Assembly (NCBI GenBank): GCA_964613425.1
Contig: CAZTHC010000006.1
Span: forward strand, 1 to 31,985
Direction of reading: 5' to 3'
DNA length: 31,985 nt
Source of the DNA: CAZTHC01 sp964613425
Lineage (GTDB): Bacteria > Bacillota > Clostridia > TANB77 > CAG-508
A program made the position numbers and the translations under genes. The notes below the pieces were generated by a model. It was not told the origin of the DNA. It saw only the letters and a program-made list of their open reading frames with translations, and did no database searches. Of this stretch, positions 17,650 to 25,172 are shown in pieces. Each line of letters starts with the position of its first letter. Positions within the stretch are counted from its first letter, which is position 1.

Positions 17650-18381
17650 TTAATATATTATTTTTCTCATATTTGTATAATAATTTATATTTGCTAATTT
17701 TGCTTGTTTTGCTAAATCTTTTACTTGCAAAGTGTACTGTTTGTTATCTTTTATAAAATGTGTTCCACATTGTCTGAATTCAAAATCAACACCTTTTTTC
17801 ATACATTGTTCTCTAATATTAATAACCCAATCGTAGTTAAGTGGTCTAGCATTATAATCTGATTCTCCTCCAACTACTACTAATTCAATATTGTCCAAAT
17901 ATTGCCATATATCTATGGCTTCAAGCAATGGCTGTGCTGTAATGCACTTATGTTTAATTGGTAAATTCTTAAATATTGCCAATTTGTAATCTGCATTTTT
18001 TTGATTTTCAATTGTACAACAAACAATTACATTATCATATCCTTCATTCCAATCTTCTGGAATACAATTCATAAATCTATCTATACGTTTTGTTAGAAAC
18101 AAAAAATTCAAATCTGACCTTTCTTTAATTATTTTCCAACATTCATCTCTCCACTCATCTGCTTCTTCTATTAGAAAATCTGTTGAAAATCCTAAATAAA
18201 CAAGTCCTGATTTTATTTTATATGTTCCATTTTTTAATTTTTCAATTGGTTTTGAAAAATCTGTTGTTTTTGTTATATCACTTGTATCAATATTTCTTTT
18301 ATAATCTCCTTTATGTATGTAGCAATATTTGCAGCCATCGCTACATTTTTTGCAGCCTCTCCAAGGATTCCACATTGACAT
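17650..18381 (-). CDS. DUF5131 (phage Gp37/Gp68-like) radical-SAM-type protein
   Basis: 243 residues beginning MSMWNPWRGCKKCSDGCKYC. The cysteines give CxxxCxxC, the [4Fe-4S]/SAM cluster motif, and WNPWRGCKKCSDGC is characteristic of DUF5131. Other family-like segments are LVYLGFSTDFLIEEADEWRD, FLFLTKRIDRF and VVVGGESDYNARPL. The reaction is not established; homologues are frequent in phages and defence-associated or mobile regions. Start: ATG 18379-18381 after AGAGGTG rather than the GTG nine bases before. It lies alone between two transporters. Confidence 0.85.
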   Translation of the reverse strand: MSMWNPWRGCKKCSDGCKYCYIHKGDYKRNIDTSDITKTTDFSKPIEKLKNGTYKIKSGLVYLGFSTDFLIEEADEWRDECWKIIKERSDLNFLFLTKRIDRFMNCIPEDWNEGYDNVIVCCTIENQKNADYKLAIFKNLPIKHKCITAQPLLEAIDIWQYLDNIELVVVGGESDYNARPLNYDWVINIREQCMKKGVDFEFRQCGTHFIKDNKQYTLQVKDLAKQAKLANINYYTNMRKIIY

Positions 18382-18411
18382 ATTTTTCACCTCTTTTGAA
18401 TTATAACATAT

Positions 18412-20716
18412 TTATTCTCTATTCTTTAACACTTCATTCATTTTAATTTTTTTAACTTTTAAAATATGAAATCCATTAATTGCAAAATATGACAATATTC
18501 CCATCAATACCATTTCTAAATAAATATAAACAGGTAAATAGAATTCAAAATATCCTTCTATTTCTGCAAGTGCATATTCAAGAATCAGTTTAAATGTAGC
18601 TATATTTAATGGTATTACCGTTATTAAAGAAAGTAATATTGTATATGTAGTCGATTTTAAATAAAACTTTCTAATTTCTTTTTCAGTATATCCAAAAACC
18701 TTCATTAGTGAAATATTATTTGCGTTTTTATCTATAACAACTTTAGTTAATACGTACATTAATACTAAATAAATACATATTGCAAATGCTATTACAATCT
18801 CGATCATACCTTCAAAAGATGATAACATCTGAGTTATAACATTTTTCATATCGTCTTTTGTTATAACTTTAGCAACATAGTTATTATCTAAATCTAATTT
18901 ATCATTTGATACATATATATTGAAATATCCTTCATCTTTATCTAATAGTTTATTTAAATTCTCTTGTTTCATAAATGCTGCAAAACTTACTTTATATGAA
19001 TAAATATCAGATATTTTTAATTTGTATGTTTCTTTTAAATATTTATTTTTAAATTCAACAATGTCACCTACATTTAATTTCATCTTTTTAGCTAAATTGT
19101 CTGAAATAACAATTGAACTTTCATCTTCAGGCAAATTAATATTTTTATAATACTGGCTGTCTTCAGTTATTCCATAAAAGTTAATTTCCATATCCCTATT
19201 GCCAAATTCATAGTAAGTTTGAAAATTCTGCAAAGTTACCTTTTCTCCATCATTACTCTCAATAGGAGCTTTCAAAACATATTGATAATTTACAGGAATA
19301 GTTTCACTAACAGTATCTACATGATGATTCAATAATGGCATAAAACCTATTCCAAACATTAAAATTAGTGAACCTAAAAATATTCCTATAAATAATATTA
19401 AAAAACTACTTTTATTTTGAATAATAACACGTAAACGAAATCTATTTTTGAATGACATTTTACTTGGTAATTTAACTGCTTTTTTATTTTTATTCTTTTT
19501 TAAATCTCCTCTTAAAAATTTTAAAGGTGATAAAGATAATTTATTTTTTAGCATAAAGTAATTTATTAGTATCATTAAAGCTATTGGAATAATAGTAGTT
19601 AATATAAATGCTTCTAAATTCCATCTCATAATAAATGGAGATACACAATATGTAGTATAATAAATTTTTTTAAATGGTTCTATTAACAAGAAATATCCTA
19701 TTAAATTTCCTATTATTGCACTTGCAATTGTTATAAAAGCAGAAATTTTTAGATAGTGTCTAATAATTTCACTCTTAGTATAACCAGACGCCCTAAGTGT
19801 ACCAATAATATTAGCTTCATGGTCTATTGTGTTATTTGTTAAAACGACAAAAACAAATGCCATCATTACAATTATAATTATTAAAAATGATTTCATTGCC
19901 GGAACATCTTTTCCAATATCTTCCTCCAAAAAAGTTATTGATTGGTTATTCTCTCTAGTTAAGAAATCAACTATTTCTATGTTGTTTAAAGGATTTTCAA
20001 TGTTCTGTTTTGTAACTTCTTTTATTAAACATTCCTTTATATCCTCATATAATTTCTCTTTTTCCGTTTCTGTTAAATTCTCATTTTTAAAATAATAAGA
20101 ATACTTATAATTTATTCCATAAGTATTTGATATTGTATCAAAATCAGTTTCGTTAATAGTAGCAATTCCAAAAGTAACTGTCTCCATTACTATATCTAAA
20201 TTATTTTTAAATAACGAATTGTAATCCGGCAAAGAAATTGTTCCGCACACCTTCAAATTAATATTATTAATTTGAATTATATCACCTACTTTTATTTTAT
20301 TATTCTCTGCAAATAATCTATCTAACGCAATCTCTGATTGTTCTTCAGGTAATTTTCCTTCAAATATTGAAGCTGTGTTTACTTTATTTCTATTCTTATA
20401 AATACGTAATATAGATTCTCCCTTTTCTCCTTTGAAATCATTTGCATTTACGTAATAATTTTTCTCTATATTTACTCCTAAATTCTCTATACTTCTTAAT
20501 GTATTGTCATTTAGTTCTGCACTAAATTCAAAATTTCCATCTTCAACATGACTTTTCTTTTGATTTTCGTACAAAGTATTTCCGTAAACTATCTGCAGAT
20601 ACTAAAAATCCTGATCCTATTGCAATTGTAATCGTAATTAGTAAAAACATTGACATATATTTCCCTAAATTTGATTTTATATCTCTAATAGTTCTTTTAT
20701 TTAATGGATTTTTCAT
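18412..20716 (-). CDS. MacB/FtsX-type ABC permease, read through a +1 shift at CGG
   Basis: Frame 1 (20716-20585) encodes MKNPLNKRTIRDIKSNLGKY, the first membrane helix and SADSL. Frame 2 resumes at 20583 with GNTLYENQKKSHVEDGNFEF and runs to the end. The join is in-frame CGG 20582-20584 after TTA; skipping C gives 767 residues. The layout is helix, extracytoplasmic domain (about 50-230), three helices with the FtsX pattern, a central helix near residue 410, a second extracytoplasmic domain and three more helices. This is a two-FtsX-domain permease. Deleting one T in AGTTTACGG would also restore the frame. It follows its ATPase directly; AGGTGA precedes ATG 20716. Confidence 0.88.
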
Positions 20717-20725
20717 ATATTTCAC

Positions 20726-21424
20726 CTACCATTCTAGACTTTTTGCTGAAACTATTTCTTTATTATCATAATTATCTACAATTCTACCATCTATAATTTT
20801 CATTATTTGATGTGCCATTTTTTTAATTGATTCATTATGTGTAACAATTATAATTGTATTTTTATATTTTTTGTTTACAGTTTCTATTAATTCTAATATT
20901 TCTCTAGATGTAGAAGAATCAAGAGCTCCTGTGGGTTCATCGCATAATAAAATACTTGGATTTTTCACTAAAGCTCTTCCTATTGCGCAACGTTGTTGTT
21001 GACCTCCAGATAATTGATTAGGAAATTTATCTTTATGCTCCCATAATCCAAGTGTTTTAATAAGTTCATTAATTTCTAATGGATTTTCTCCCAAATATTC
21101 TCCAACTTCAATATTCTCTTTAACAGTTAAATTTGGAACCAAATTATAAAACTGAAAAACAAATCCCAAATTTTTTCTTCTATATTGTGATAATTCCTTT
21201 TCATTCATATCTGCAGTTGAAGTATTACCAATATGTACACATCCATTATCTGCTTTTTCAATTCCACCTATTATGTTTAATAATGTAGATTTTCCAGAAC
21301 CAGATGGGCCTAGAAGAACACATATCTTGCCTTCTTCAATTTCACAATTTATTCCTCTTAGTACCTCTACTCTACTTTCTCCTTCTCCATAAAACTTTTT
21401 TAAATTTTCAATTTTTAAATTCAT
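20726..21424 (-). CDS. ABC transporter ATP-binding protein, MacB/LolD type
   Basis: 232 residues. Walker A is GPSGSGKSTLLN, the Q-loop LGFVFQFYNLVPNLTVKENI, the signature LSGGQQQRCAIGRA, Walker B ILLCDEPTGALD and the switch VTHNES. These are hallmarks of the MacB/LolD/FtsE subgroup, which works with FtsX-type permeases by mechanotransmission rather than classical import. AGGAGG (minus strand; plus 21433-21438) precedes the ATG. Its mRNA begins with a promoter, a candidate Mn2+ aptamer and a terminator, so expression probably follows metal status. The permease begins within ten bases of its stop. Confidence 0.93.
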   Translation of the reverse strand: MNLKIENLKKFYGEGESRVEVLRGINCEIEEGKICVLLGPSGSGKSTLLNIIGGIEKADNGCVHIGNTSTADMNEKELSQYRRKNLGFVFQFYNLVPNLTVKENIEVGEYLGENPLEINELIKTLGLWEHKDKFPNQLSGGQQQRCAIGRALVKNPSILLCDEPTGALDSSTSREILELIETVNKKYKNTIIIVTHNESIKKMAHQIMKIIDGRIVDNYDNKEIVSAKSLEW

Positions 21425-21444
21425 ATTTTTTTCCTCCTATAATT

Positions 21445-21471
21445 AAGACAAAGGGGCGGAGCTTTTGTCTT
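21445..21471 (-). other. Hairpin just upstream of the ABC ATPase ribosome binding site
   Basis: Stem AAGACAAA / TTTGTCTT (21445-21452 with 21464-21471) with a GC-rich loop, placed six bases upstream of the AGGAGG site. It could protect the processed mRNA 5' end or affect initiation. Confidence 0.5.
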
Positions 21472-21486
21472 ATTCTTCTATATATG

Positions 21487-21530
21487 AAAAAAGAGACTTA
21501 TCTACATTTCAATTAATGTAGATAAGTCTC
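21487..21530 (-). terminator. Riboswitch-controlled terminator
   Basis: Sixteen-base-pair perfect stem (21493-21508 with 21515-21530) and six T residues on the minus strand. Its 5' strand contains the CTTATCT that would also close the aptamer's P1 helix, so aptamer and terminator exclude each other. Confidence 0.88.
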
Positions 21531-21610
21531 ATTATTTAAAGCAAAGCCAGATTTTTCATCAGGATGTTGAACTTTGCCACATAATTTGTATGTTAATTAC
21601 TCCCTTACCT
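21520..21610 (-). promoter_or_regulatory. Candidate yybP-ykoY (Mn2+) riboswitch aptamer
   Basis: On the minus strand the leader has AGGTAAG followed by GGGAGTA at its 5' side, and TGAGAC followed by TTATCT at its 3' side. These match the P1 helix and L1 loop of yybP-ykoY aptamers (consensus GGGGAGUA and GAGACC). Between them lie two stems, ACATA/TATGT and GCAAAG/CTTTGC, the second enclosing TTCAACATCC, similar to the GUCAAC-type L3. Formation of P1 takes away part of the terminator stem, so ligand would switch transcription on, as in known Mn2+ riboswitches. Assignment is by eye. Confidence 0.65.
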
Positions 21611-21617
21611 TTGTTAG

Positions 21618-21646
21618 AGTTTATAGTATTTTTTTTAATTTGTCAA
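21618..21646 (-). promoter_or_regulatory. Promoter of the riboswitch/ABC unit
   Basis: TTGACA (21641-21646), 17-base spacer, TAAACT (21618-21623) on the minus strand. Transcription would start just before the aptamer. Confidence 0.85.
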
Positions 21647-21673
21647 TATTAAATTAAAATTTTAAAATTTTAC

Positions 21674-21702
21674 TAGACATTTAGGTTTTATTTGTGTATT
21701 AT
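21674..21702 (+). promoter_or_regulatory. Promoter of the first small exported protein
   Basis: TAGACA (21674-21679), 17-base spacer, TATTAT (21697-21702). It is divergent from the riboswitch promoter, with about 28 bases between the two -35 boxes. Confidence 0.7.
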
Positions 21703-21740
21703 AGTATTATTAATTAATAATCAAATTTGGGAGGAAACAT

Positions 21741-22067
21741 ATGAAAAAAATAGTTATATCTATATTTATAGTTTTATTTTTAGTTGCAGTACTTAGTACT
21801 TCAGTAAAAGCAATTGACTTAAATTCTTTATTTTCAAATATTACAAGCACATCTGATAATGTAGTCGTAGAAGAAGATGATGATGAACTTTTAACAACAA
21901 CTACTACAGGACCTGAAACTTCCGCAAGCACACAAACTTCTTCAACTAGAGCTACATTACCAGAAGAAGGTTTAGGATTACAAAATATTTTAAATATTTT
22001 ATTAATAGTTGTTGGAACTTTACTTATTTTATTATCAATAGCCATTTTAATAAGATTAAAAAAATAA
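21741..22067 (+). CDS. Small exported, membrane-anchored protein with LPEEG motif
   Basis: 108 residues: signal peptide (MKKIVISIFIVLFLVAVLST, cleavage probably after VKA), an acidic stretch (VVVEEDDDELL), a Thr/Ser-rich spacer, then LPEEG, a hydrophobic helix (about 81-103) and a positively charged end RLKK. This order is that of a sortase cell-wall sorting signal, with LPEEG in place of LPXTG; no sortase is in the window. GGGAGG precedes the ATG. It has its own promoter and terminator. It could equally be a plain membrane-anchored peptide. Confidence 0.75.
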   Translation: MKKIVISIFIVLFLVAVLSTSVKAIDLNSLFSNITSTSDNVVVEEDDDELLTTTTTGPETSASTQTSSTRATLPEEGLGLQNILNILLIVVGTLLILLSIAILIRLKK

Positions 22068-22083
22068 TTTTTAAAATTTATAA

Positions 22084-22120
22084 TGGAATTGGAAATTTGG
22101 TTTTCAATTCCACTTTTTTT
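22084..22120 (+). terminator. Terminator of the LPEEG protein gene
   Basis: Stem GGAATTG / CAATTCC extended by AAA/TTT, followed by C and seven T residues. Confidence 0.85.
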
Positions 22121-22192
22121 ATGCATAAAATTTTTAATAAAATTAATAATATTAATAGTTCAAAAAACAAATTTTTTTTATAGGAGGTAGTC

Positions 22193-22597
22193 ATGACTAA
22201 AAAACTTTTAATATTATTATCTTTATTTTTTTGTATATTATTCGTTAGCACAGTTTGCTTTGCTACTGTAGATATAAATACTGTTGGTAATACTGTAAGA
22301 GATGGTGTAAAAGCTACAGAAAATGCAATTGGAAATACAGCTGGTGGAATTTCAAACGGTGTAACTCAAATGGGTAATGATGCTAGTTCAATTACAGATA
22401 CTAATAGAACTGACGGTGGACAAACAACTACAGATTATACTGCAACAAGAACTGCAACTGATGGTGGAACAGACGCAACAGGTTTTATGGGTTCAACAGC
22501 TTGGACTTGGGTTATTCTTGCAATAGTTGCAATTATTATAATAGCTCTTGTTTGGTACTATGCTAATCAAAATACAAATACTAGAAACGATCAATAA
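22193..22597 (+). CDS. Small exported protein with C-terminal membrane helix
   Basis: 134 residues: a signal peptide (MTKKLLILLSLFFCILFVST, then VCFA), a Gly/Thr/Asn-rich extracytoplasmic part with the amphipathic stretch VGNTVRDGVKATENAIGNT, a Thr-rich DGGQTTTDYTATRTATDGG segment, one membrane helix (about 104-126) and a short polar end. TAGGAGGT precedes the ATG. It resembles its upstream neighbour in plan but not in sequence. I do not recognise a family; a surface or envelope role is inference. Confidence 0.75.
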   Translation: MTKKLLILLSLFFCILFVSTVCFATVDINTVGNTVRDGVKATENAIGNTAGGISNGVTQMGNDASSITDTNRTDGGQTTTDYTATRTATDGGTDATGFMGSTAWTWVILAIVAIIIIALVWYYANQNTNTRNDQ

Positions 22598-22606
22598 ATA
22601 TGAAAA

Positions 22607-22636
22607 AGAGATTCTAAATAATTAGAATCTCTTTTA
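22607..22636 (+). terminator. Terminator of the second small exported protein
   Basis: Eleven-base-pair stem AGAGATTCTAA / TTAGAATCTCT (22607-22617, 22622-22632) with loop ATAA, followed by a short T run. Confidence 0.85.
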
Positions 22637-22707
22637 ATTTAATTTTTTGCAGGAAGGTACAGTATCTTCCCCCTAAAATTGCGATAAATAAATGTAATAC
22701 AAACTGT

Positions 22708-22732
22708 AGGGGTCGGCGTCCTCGACGACCCG
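22708..22732 (-). repeat. GC-rich dispersed repeat, copy 3
   Basis: Inverse orientation to copy 1 and identical to it over 21 bases. It lies a few bases downstream of smpB. A smaller hairpin GGAAGGTA / TATCTTCC lies at about 22653-22671. Confidence 0.7.
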
Positions 22733-22744
22733 AATTTTAAAATA

Positions 22745-23200
22745 TTAATATTTAAAATTATTTTTCAAATTTTGTTGTATTCTTCTTTCTGCTTCTTTTT
22801 TTGCTATATCTTCCCTTTTATCATATAATTTTTTACCTTTTCCTATACCAAGTTCAATTTTAACAAAATTATTTTTGAAATACATACTAATTGGTACAAG
22901 ACTATAACCTTTTTGTTTTATAAGTCCAAAAAGTTTTAAAATTTCATTTTTACTAAGTAACAATTTTCTATCTCTCAATGGATCTTTATTAAAAATATTT
23001 CCTTGTTCGTATGGACTAATATGTAAATTGTAAATATAAGCTTCACCATTTTTTATTCCTGCATAACTATCTTTTAAGTTTACTTTACCATTTCTAATAG
23101 ATTTTATTTCTGTACCAGTTAAAACTATTCCTGCTTCTAATTTGTCTTCAATTGTATAGTTATGTAGTGCATTAGGGTTTTTAGAAATCAGTTTTATCAT
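22745..23200 (-). CDS. smpB: SsrA-binding protein
   Basis: Partner of tmRNA in trans-translation; it brings tmRNA to stalled ribosomes. 151 residues, normal length. Typical segments are NYTIEDKLEAGIVLTGTEIK, SIRNGKVNLKDSYAGIKNGE, NLHISPYEQGN and the basic C-terminal tail KGKKLYDKREDIAKKEAERR. GGAGG precedes the ATG. It is 48 bases downstream of fba on the same strand. Given the suspected ribosome stalling at CGG codons in this genome, tmRNA rescue would be the competing outcome; the tmRNA gene itself is not in the window. Confidence 0.97.
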   Translation of the reverse strand: MIKLISKNPNALHNYTIEDKLEAGIVLTGTEIKSIRNGKVNLKDSYAGIKNGEAYIYNLHISPYEQGNIFNKDPLRDRKLLLSKNEILKLFGLIKQKGYSLVPISMYFKNNFVKIELGIGKGKKLYDKREDIAKKEAERRIQQNLKNNFKY

Positions 23201-23248
23201 TTATTTTCCTCCATACATTTTAGTAATTTCTTCGAAATATATATTTAT

Positions 23249-24178
23249 TTATGCTTTATTTGATGAACCAAAAACATCTTTAATTTTATGTTCTACTAAA
23301 TTAGTAATTTCTTCTCTAGCAGGTTGTAAATATTTTCTTGGGTCAAATGCTTCTGGCTGTTCAGCAAATACTTTACGAATTCCAGCTGTAAATGCTAATC
23401 TTAAATCTGTATCTACATTTATTTTAGAAACTCCAGAAATACTAGCTTCATGTAACATTTCATCTGGAACACCTTGTGCTCCTTCTATATTTGCTCCATA
23501 ATCATTACATTGTTTTACTAATTCTGGAACTACTGTTGAAGCACCATGCAATACAATTGGTGTATTTGGAATTCTACTTTTTATTTCTTTTAAAATATCA
23601 AATCTTAATTTTGGTTCTCCTTTAAACTTGCATGCTCCATGACTTGTGCCAATTGCAATTGCCAAAGAATCACAACCTGTTCTTTTTACAAATTCTTCTG
23701 CTTCGTCTGGATTTGTATACATTGCGTCATCAGAAGATACATTAACATCATCTTCAACTCCTGCTAGTTTACCTATTTCTGCTTCAACTACAACTCCTTT
23801 TGAATGAGCATATTCTACAACTTTTTTAGTTATTTCAACATTTTCTTCAAAATCATATTTTGAACCATCTATCATTACAGATGTAAATCCTGCATCTATA
23901 CACATTTTACAAGTTTCAAAATCTGGACCATGGTCTAAGTGCAATGCTATTGGAATATTAGTTTCCATAGTTGCTGCTTCTACCATTTTTGTTAAATATA
24001 TAGGTCTTGCATATTTTATTGCACCAGCTGAAGCTTGCAAAATTATTGGTGAATTTTGTTTAGCTGCTGCATCTACAATTCCTTGTAATATTTCCATATT
24101 ATTTACATTAAAAGCTCCTATTGCATAATTTTCTTTAATTGATTTTTCAAACATTTCTTTTGTTGTTACTAGTGGCAT
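23249..24178 (-). CDS. fba: Class II fructose-1,6-bisphosphate aldolase
   Basis: Zinc-dependent glycolytic aldolase, cytoplasmic. 309 residues, the normal length. Seen in order: YAIGAFNVNNMEI; ALHLDHG with catalytic Asp and zinc His; VEAEIGKLAGVEDD; AIAIGTSHGACKF with a zinc His; IVLHGAST with a zinc His; KINVDTDLRLAFTAG for the phosphate site. AAGGAGG precedes the ATG. It has its own promoter (24267-24295), and its leader carries an inverted repeat (24244-24263) and a short hairpin (24210-24222). Confidence 0.97.
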   Translation of the reverse strand: MPLVTTKEMFEKSIKENYAIGAFNVNNMEILQGIVDAAAKQNSPIILQASAGAIKYARPIYLTKMVEAATMETNIPIALHLDHGPDFETCKMCIDAGFTSVMIDGSKYDFEENVEITKKVVEYAHSKGVVVEAEIGKLAGVEDDVNVSSDDAMYTNPDEAEEFVKRTGCDSLAIAIGTSHGACKFKGEPKLRFDILKEIKSRIPNTPIVLHGASTVVPELVKQCNDYGANIEGAQGVPDEMLHEASISGVSKINVDTDLRLAFTAGIRKVFAEQPEAFDPRKYLQPAREEITNLVEHKIKDVFGSSNKA

Positions 24179-24243
24179 TTTTAGTCCTCCTTAAATTTTC
24201 CTTTTGAAACGAGCTATGCTCGCTACATATTTATTCTATAATA

Positions 24244-24263
24244 TCGTATTTTCTACTATACGA
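24244..24263. promoter_or_regulatory. Inverted repeat in the fba leader
   Basis: TCGTAT-N8-ATACGA, located just downstream of the -10 box of the fba promoter. It could be an operator or an RNA hairpin; no known regulator site is recognised. Confidence 0.4.
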
Positions 24264-24266
24264 AGT

Positions 24267-24295
24267 ATTTTATTGCTAATATTATAAAAAGTCAA
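24267..24295 (-). promoter_or_regulatory. fba promoter
   Basis: TTGACT (24290-24295), 17-base spacer, TAAAAT (24267-24272) on the minus strand. The -35 touches the T run of the preceding terminator. Confidence 0.75.
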
Positions 24296-24336
24296 GAAAA
24301 AAATAGTAAATGAGCAGGATTCCCCGCTCATTTACT
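24295..24336 (-). terminator. Terminator of the DUF1540 gene
   Basis: Eleven-base-pair stem AGTAAATGAGC / GCTCATTTACT (24305-24315, 24326-24336) followed by ATTTTTTT on the minus strand. Confidence 0.88.
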
Positions 24337-24337
24337 A

Positions 24338-24514
24338 CTAGTCATTACATTTACATTCATAACTTCCACACATACATTCATCACTTGCTCTACCATTATT
24401 GCAGTCTGCACATGGTTCAACAATTATTTGTTCTAAATTGCATAATCTTTGTTGTTCATCATTGTATGCGCAACTACCAACTGTACAATTTATTTTTTGA
24501 TTTTTAGGATTCAT
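24338..24514 (-). CDS. DUF1540 small cysteine-rich protein
   Basis: 58 residues from the ATG at 24512-24514, chosen for the AAGGAGG site upstream; the frame is open further but without signals. The sequence INCTVGSCAYNDEQQRLCNL matches DUF1540, and the C-terminal half has further cysteines (PCADCNN, CMCGSYECKC), eleven or so in total. DUF1540 proteins are small, probably metal-binding and common in Clostridia; their function is not established. It is transcribed alone, ending in a strong terminator. Confidence 0.82.
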   Translation of the reverse strand: MNPKNQKINCTVGSCAYNDEQQRLCNLEQIIVEPCADCNNGRASDECMCGSYECKCND

Positions 24515-24614
24515 ACATATATACCTCCTTAAAAAGTATATATTTATTATTTGCAAATTTTCAAAAAATAAACTATAAAATTTTAATTTAATCATCAAAA
24601 AATTCATTACTGTT

Positions 24615-25161
24615 TTATTTTAAATCTTCCAACTCATCTGGATTTTTAAAACTTAAATACCAACTTATTCCATTCTTATTTTTTTGAATTTCGTTTACTC
24701 TTTCTTCAAGTCCTTCAACTGTAGTTGGAGCTTTAATAATTACTGGCCAACCGTGGCACCCAATTTGCAGGCATTACAACATTTTCACAATCTGAAACCT
24801 GCATAGCATCTATTATTCTTAAAATTTCTGGAATACAACGTCCAATTTCCATAGGGTAAATTAAAATTGCTCTTATAACACCCTTATCATCAATAATATA
24901 CACATTTCTAACAGTAGCAGTATTATTTACGAAACTGGAAATCATACCATATTTTCTTGCAATTTCACTATTTCTATCTGCAATAACCGGGAAAGGCACT
25001 CGTATACCAGTCTTGATATAAATGTCATATACCCAAGCCAAATGAGATGCATTGCTATCTATGCTTAACCCTAGTAAACAAATATTTTTTTCTTCGAAAT
25101 ATGTATGCATTTTTGAAAAAGCAATAAACTCTGTTGTACACACTGGGGTAGAAGCCTTCAA
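24615..25161 (-). pseudogene. Peroxiredoxin (1-Cys/AhpC-TSA type), 5'-truncated, with a CGG +1 shift site
   Basis: The homologous part starts at STPVCTTEFIAF, with the peroxidatic Cys in TPVCTT, and continues ILLGLSIDSN-like, FPVIADRNSEIARKYGM and NVVMPANWVP. The first 40-45 residues of the family are absent: the recombinase gene ends 12 bases upstream and no start signal follows. At in-frame CGG 24751-24753 the zero frame ends after six more codons. Skipping the C gives PGWPVIIKAPTTVEGLEER and 45 further residues to TAA at 24615, matching the usual WVPG...II.AP tail. I call it a pseudogene because of the missing N-terminus, not because of the shift. It probably reduced peroxides before the insertion. 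Confidence 0.85.
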
Positions 25162-25172
25162 TTTGGGGATAA

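Noticed and set aside
21710..22126. Minus-strand open frame opposite the LPEEG gene
   Set aside because: The plus-strand gene has promoter, ribosome binding site, signal peptide and terminator; the minus frame is its shadow.
24250..24270. loxP-like ATACGAAGTAT
   Set aside because: It is a short chance resemblance with no second arm or spacer, and it lies in the fba promoter region.
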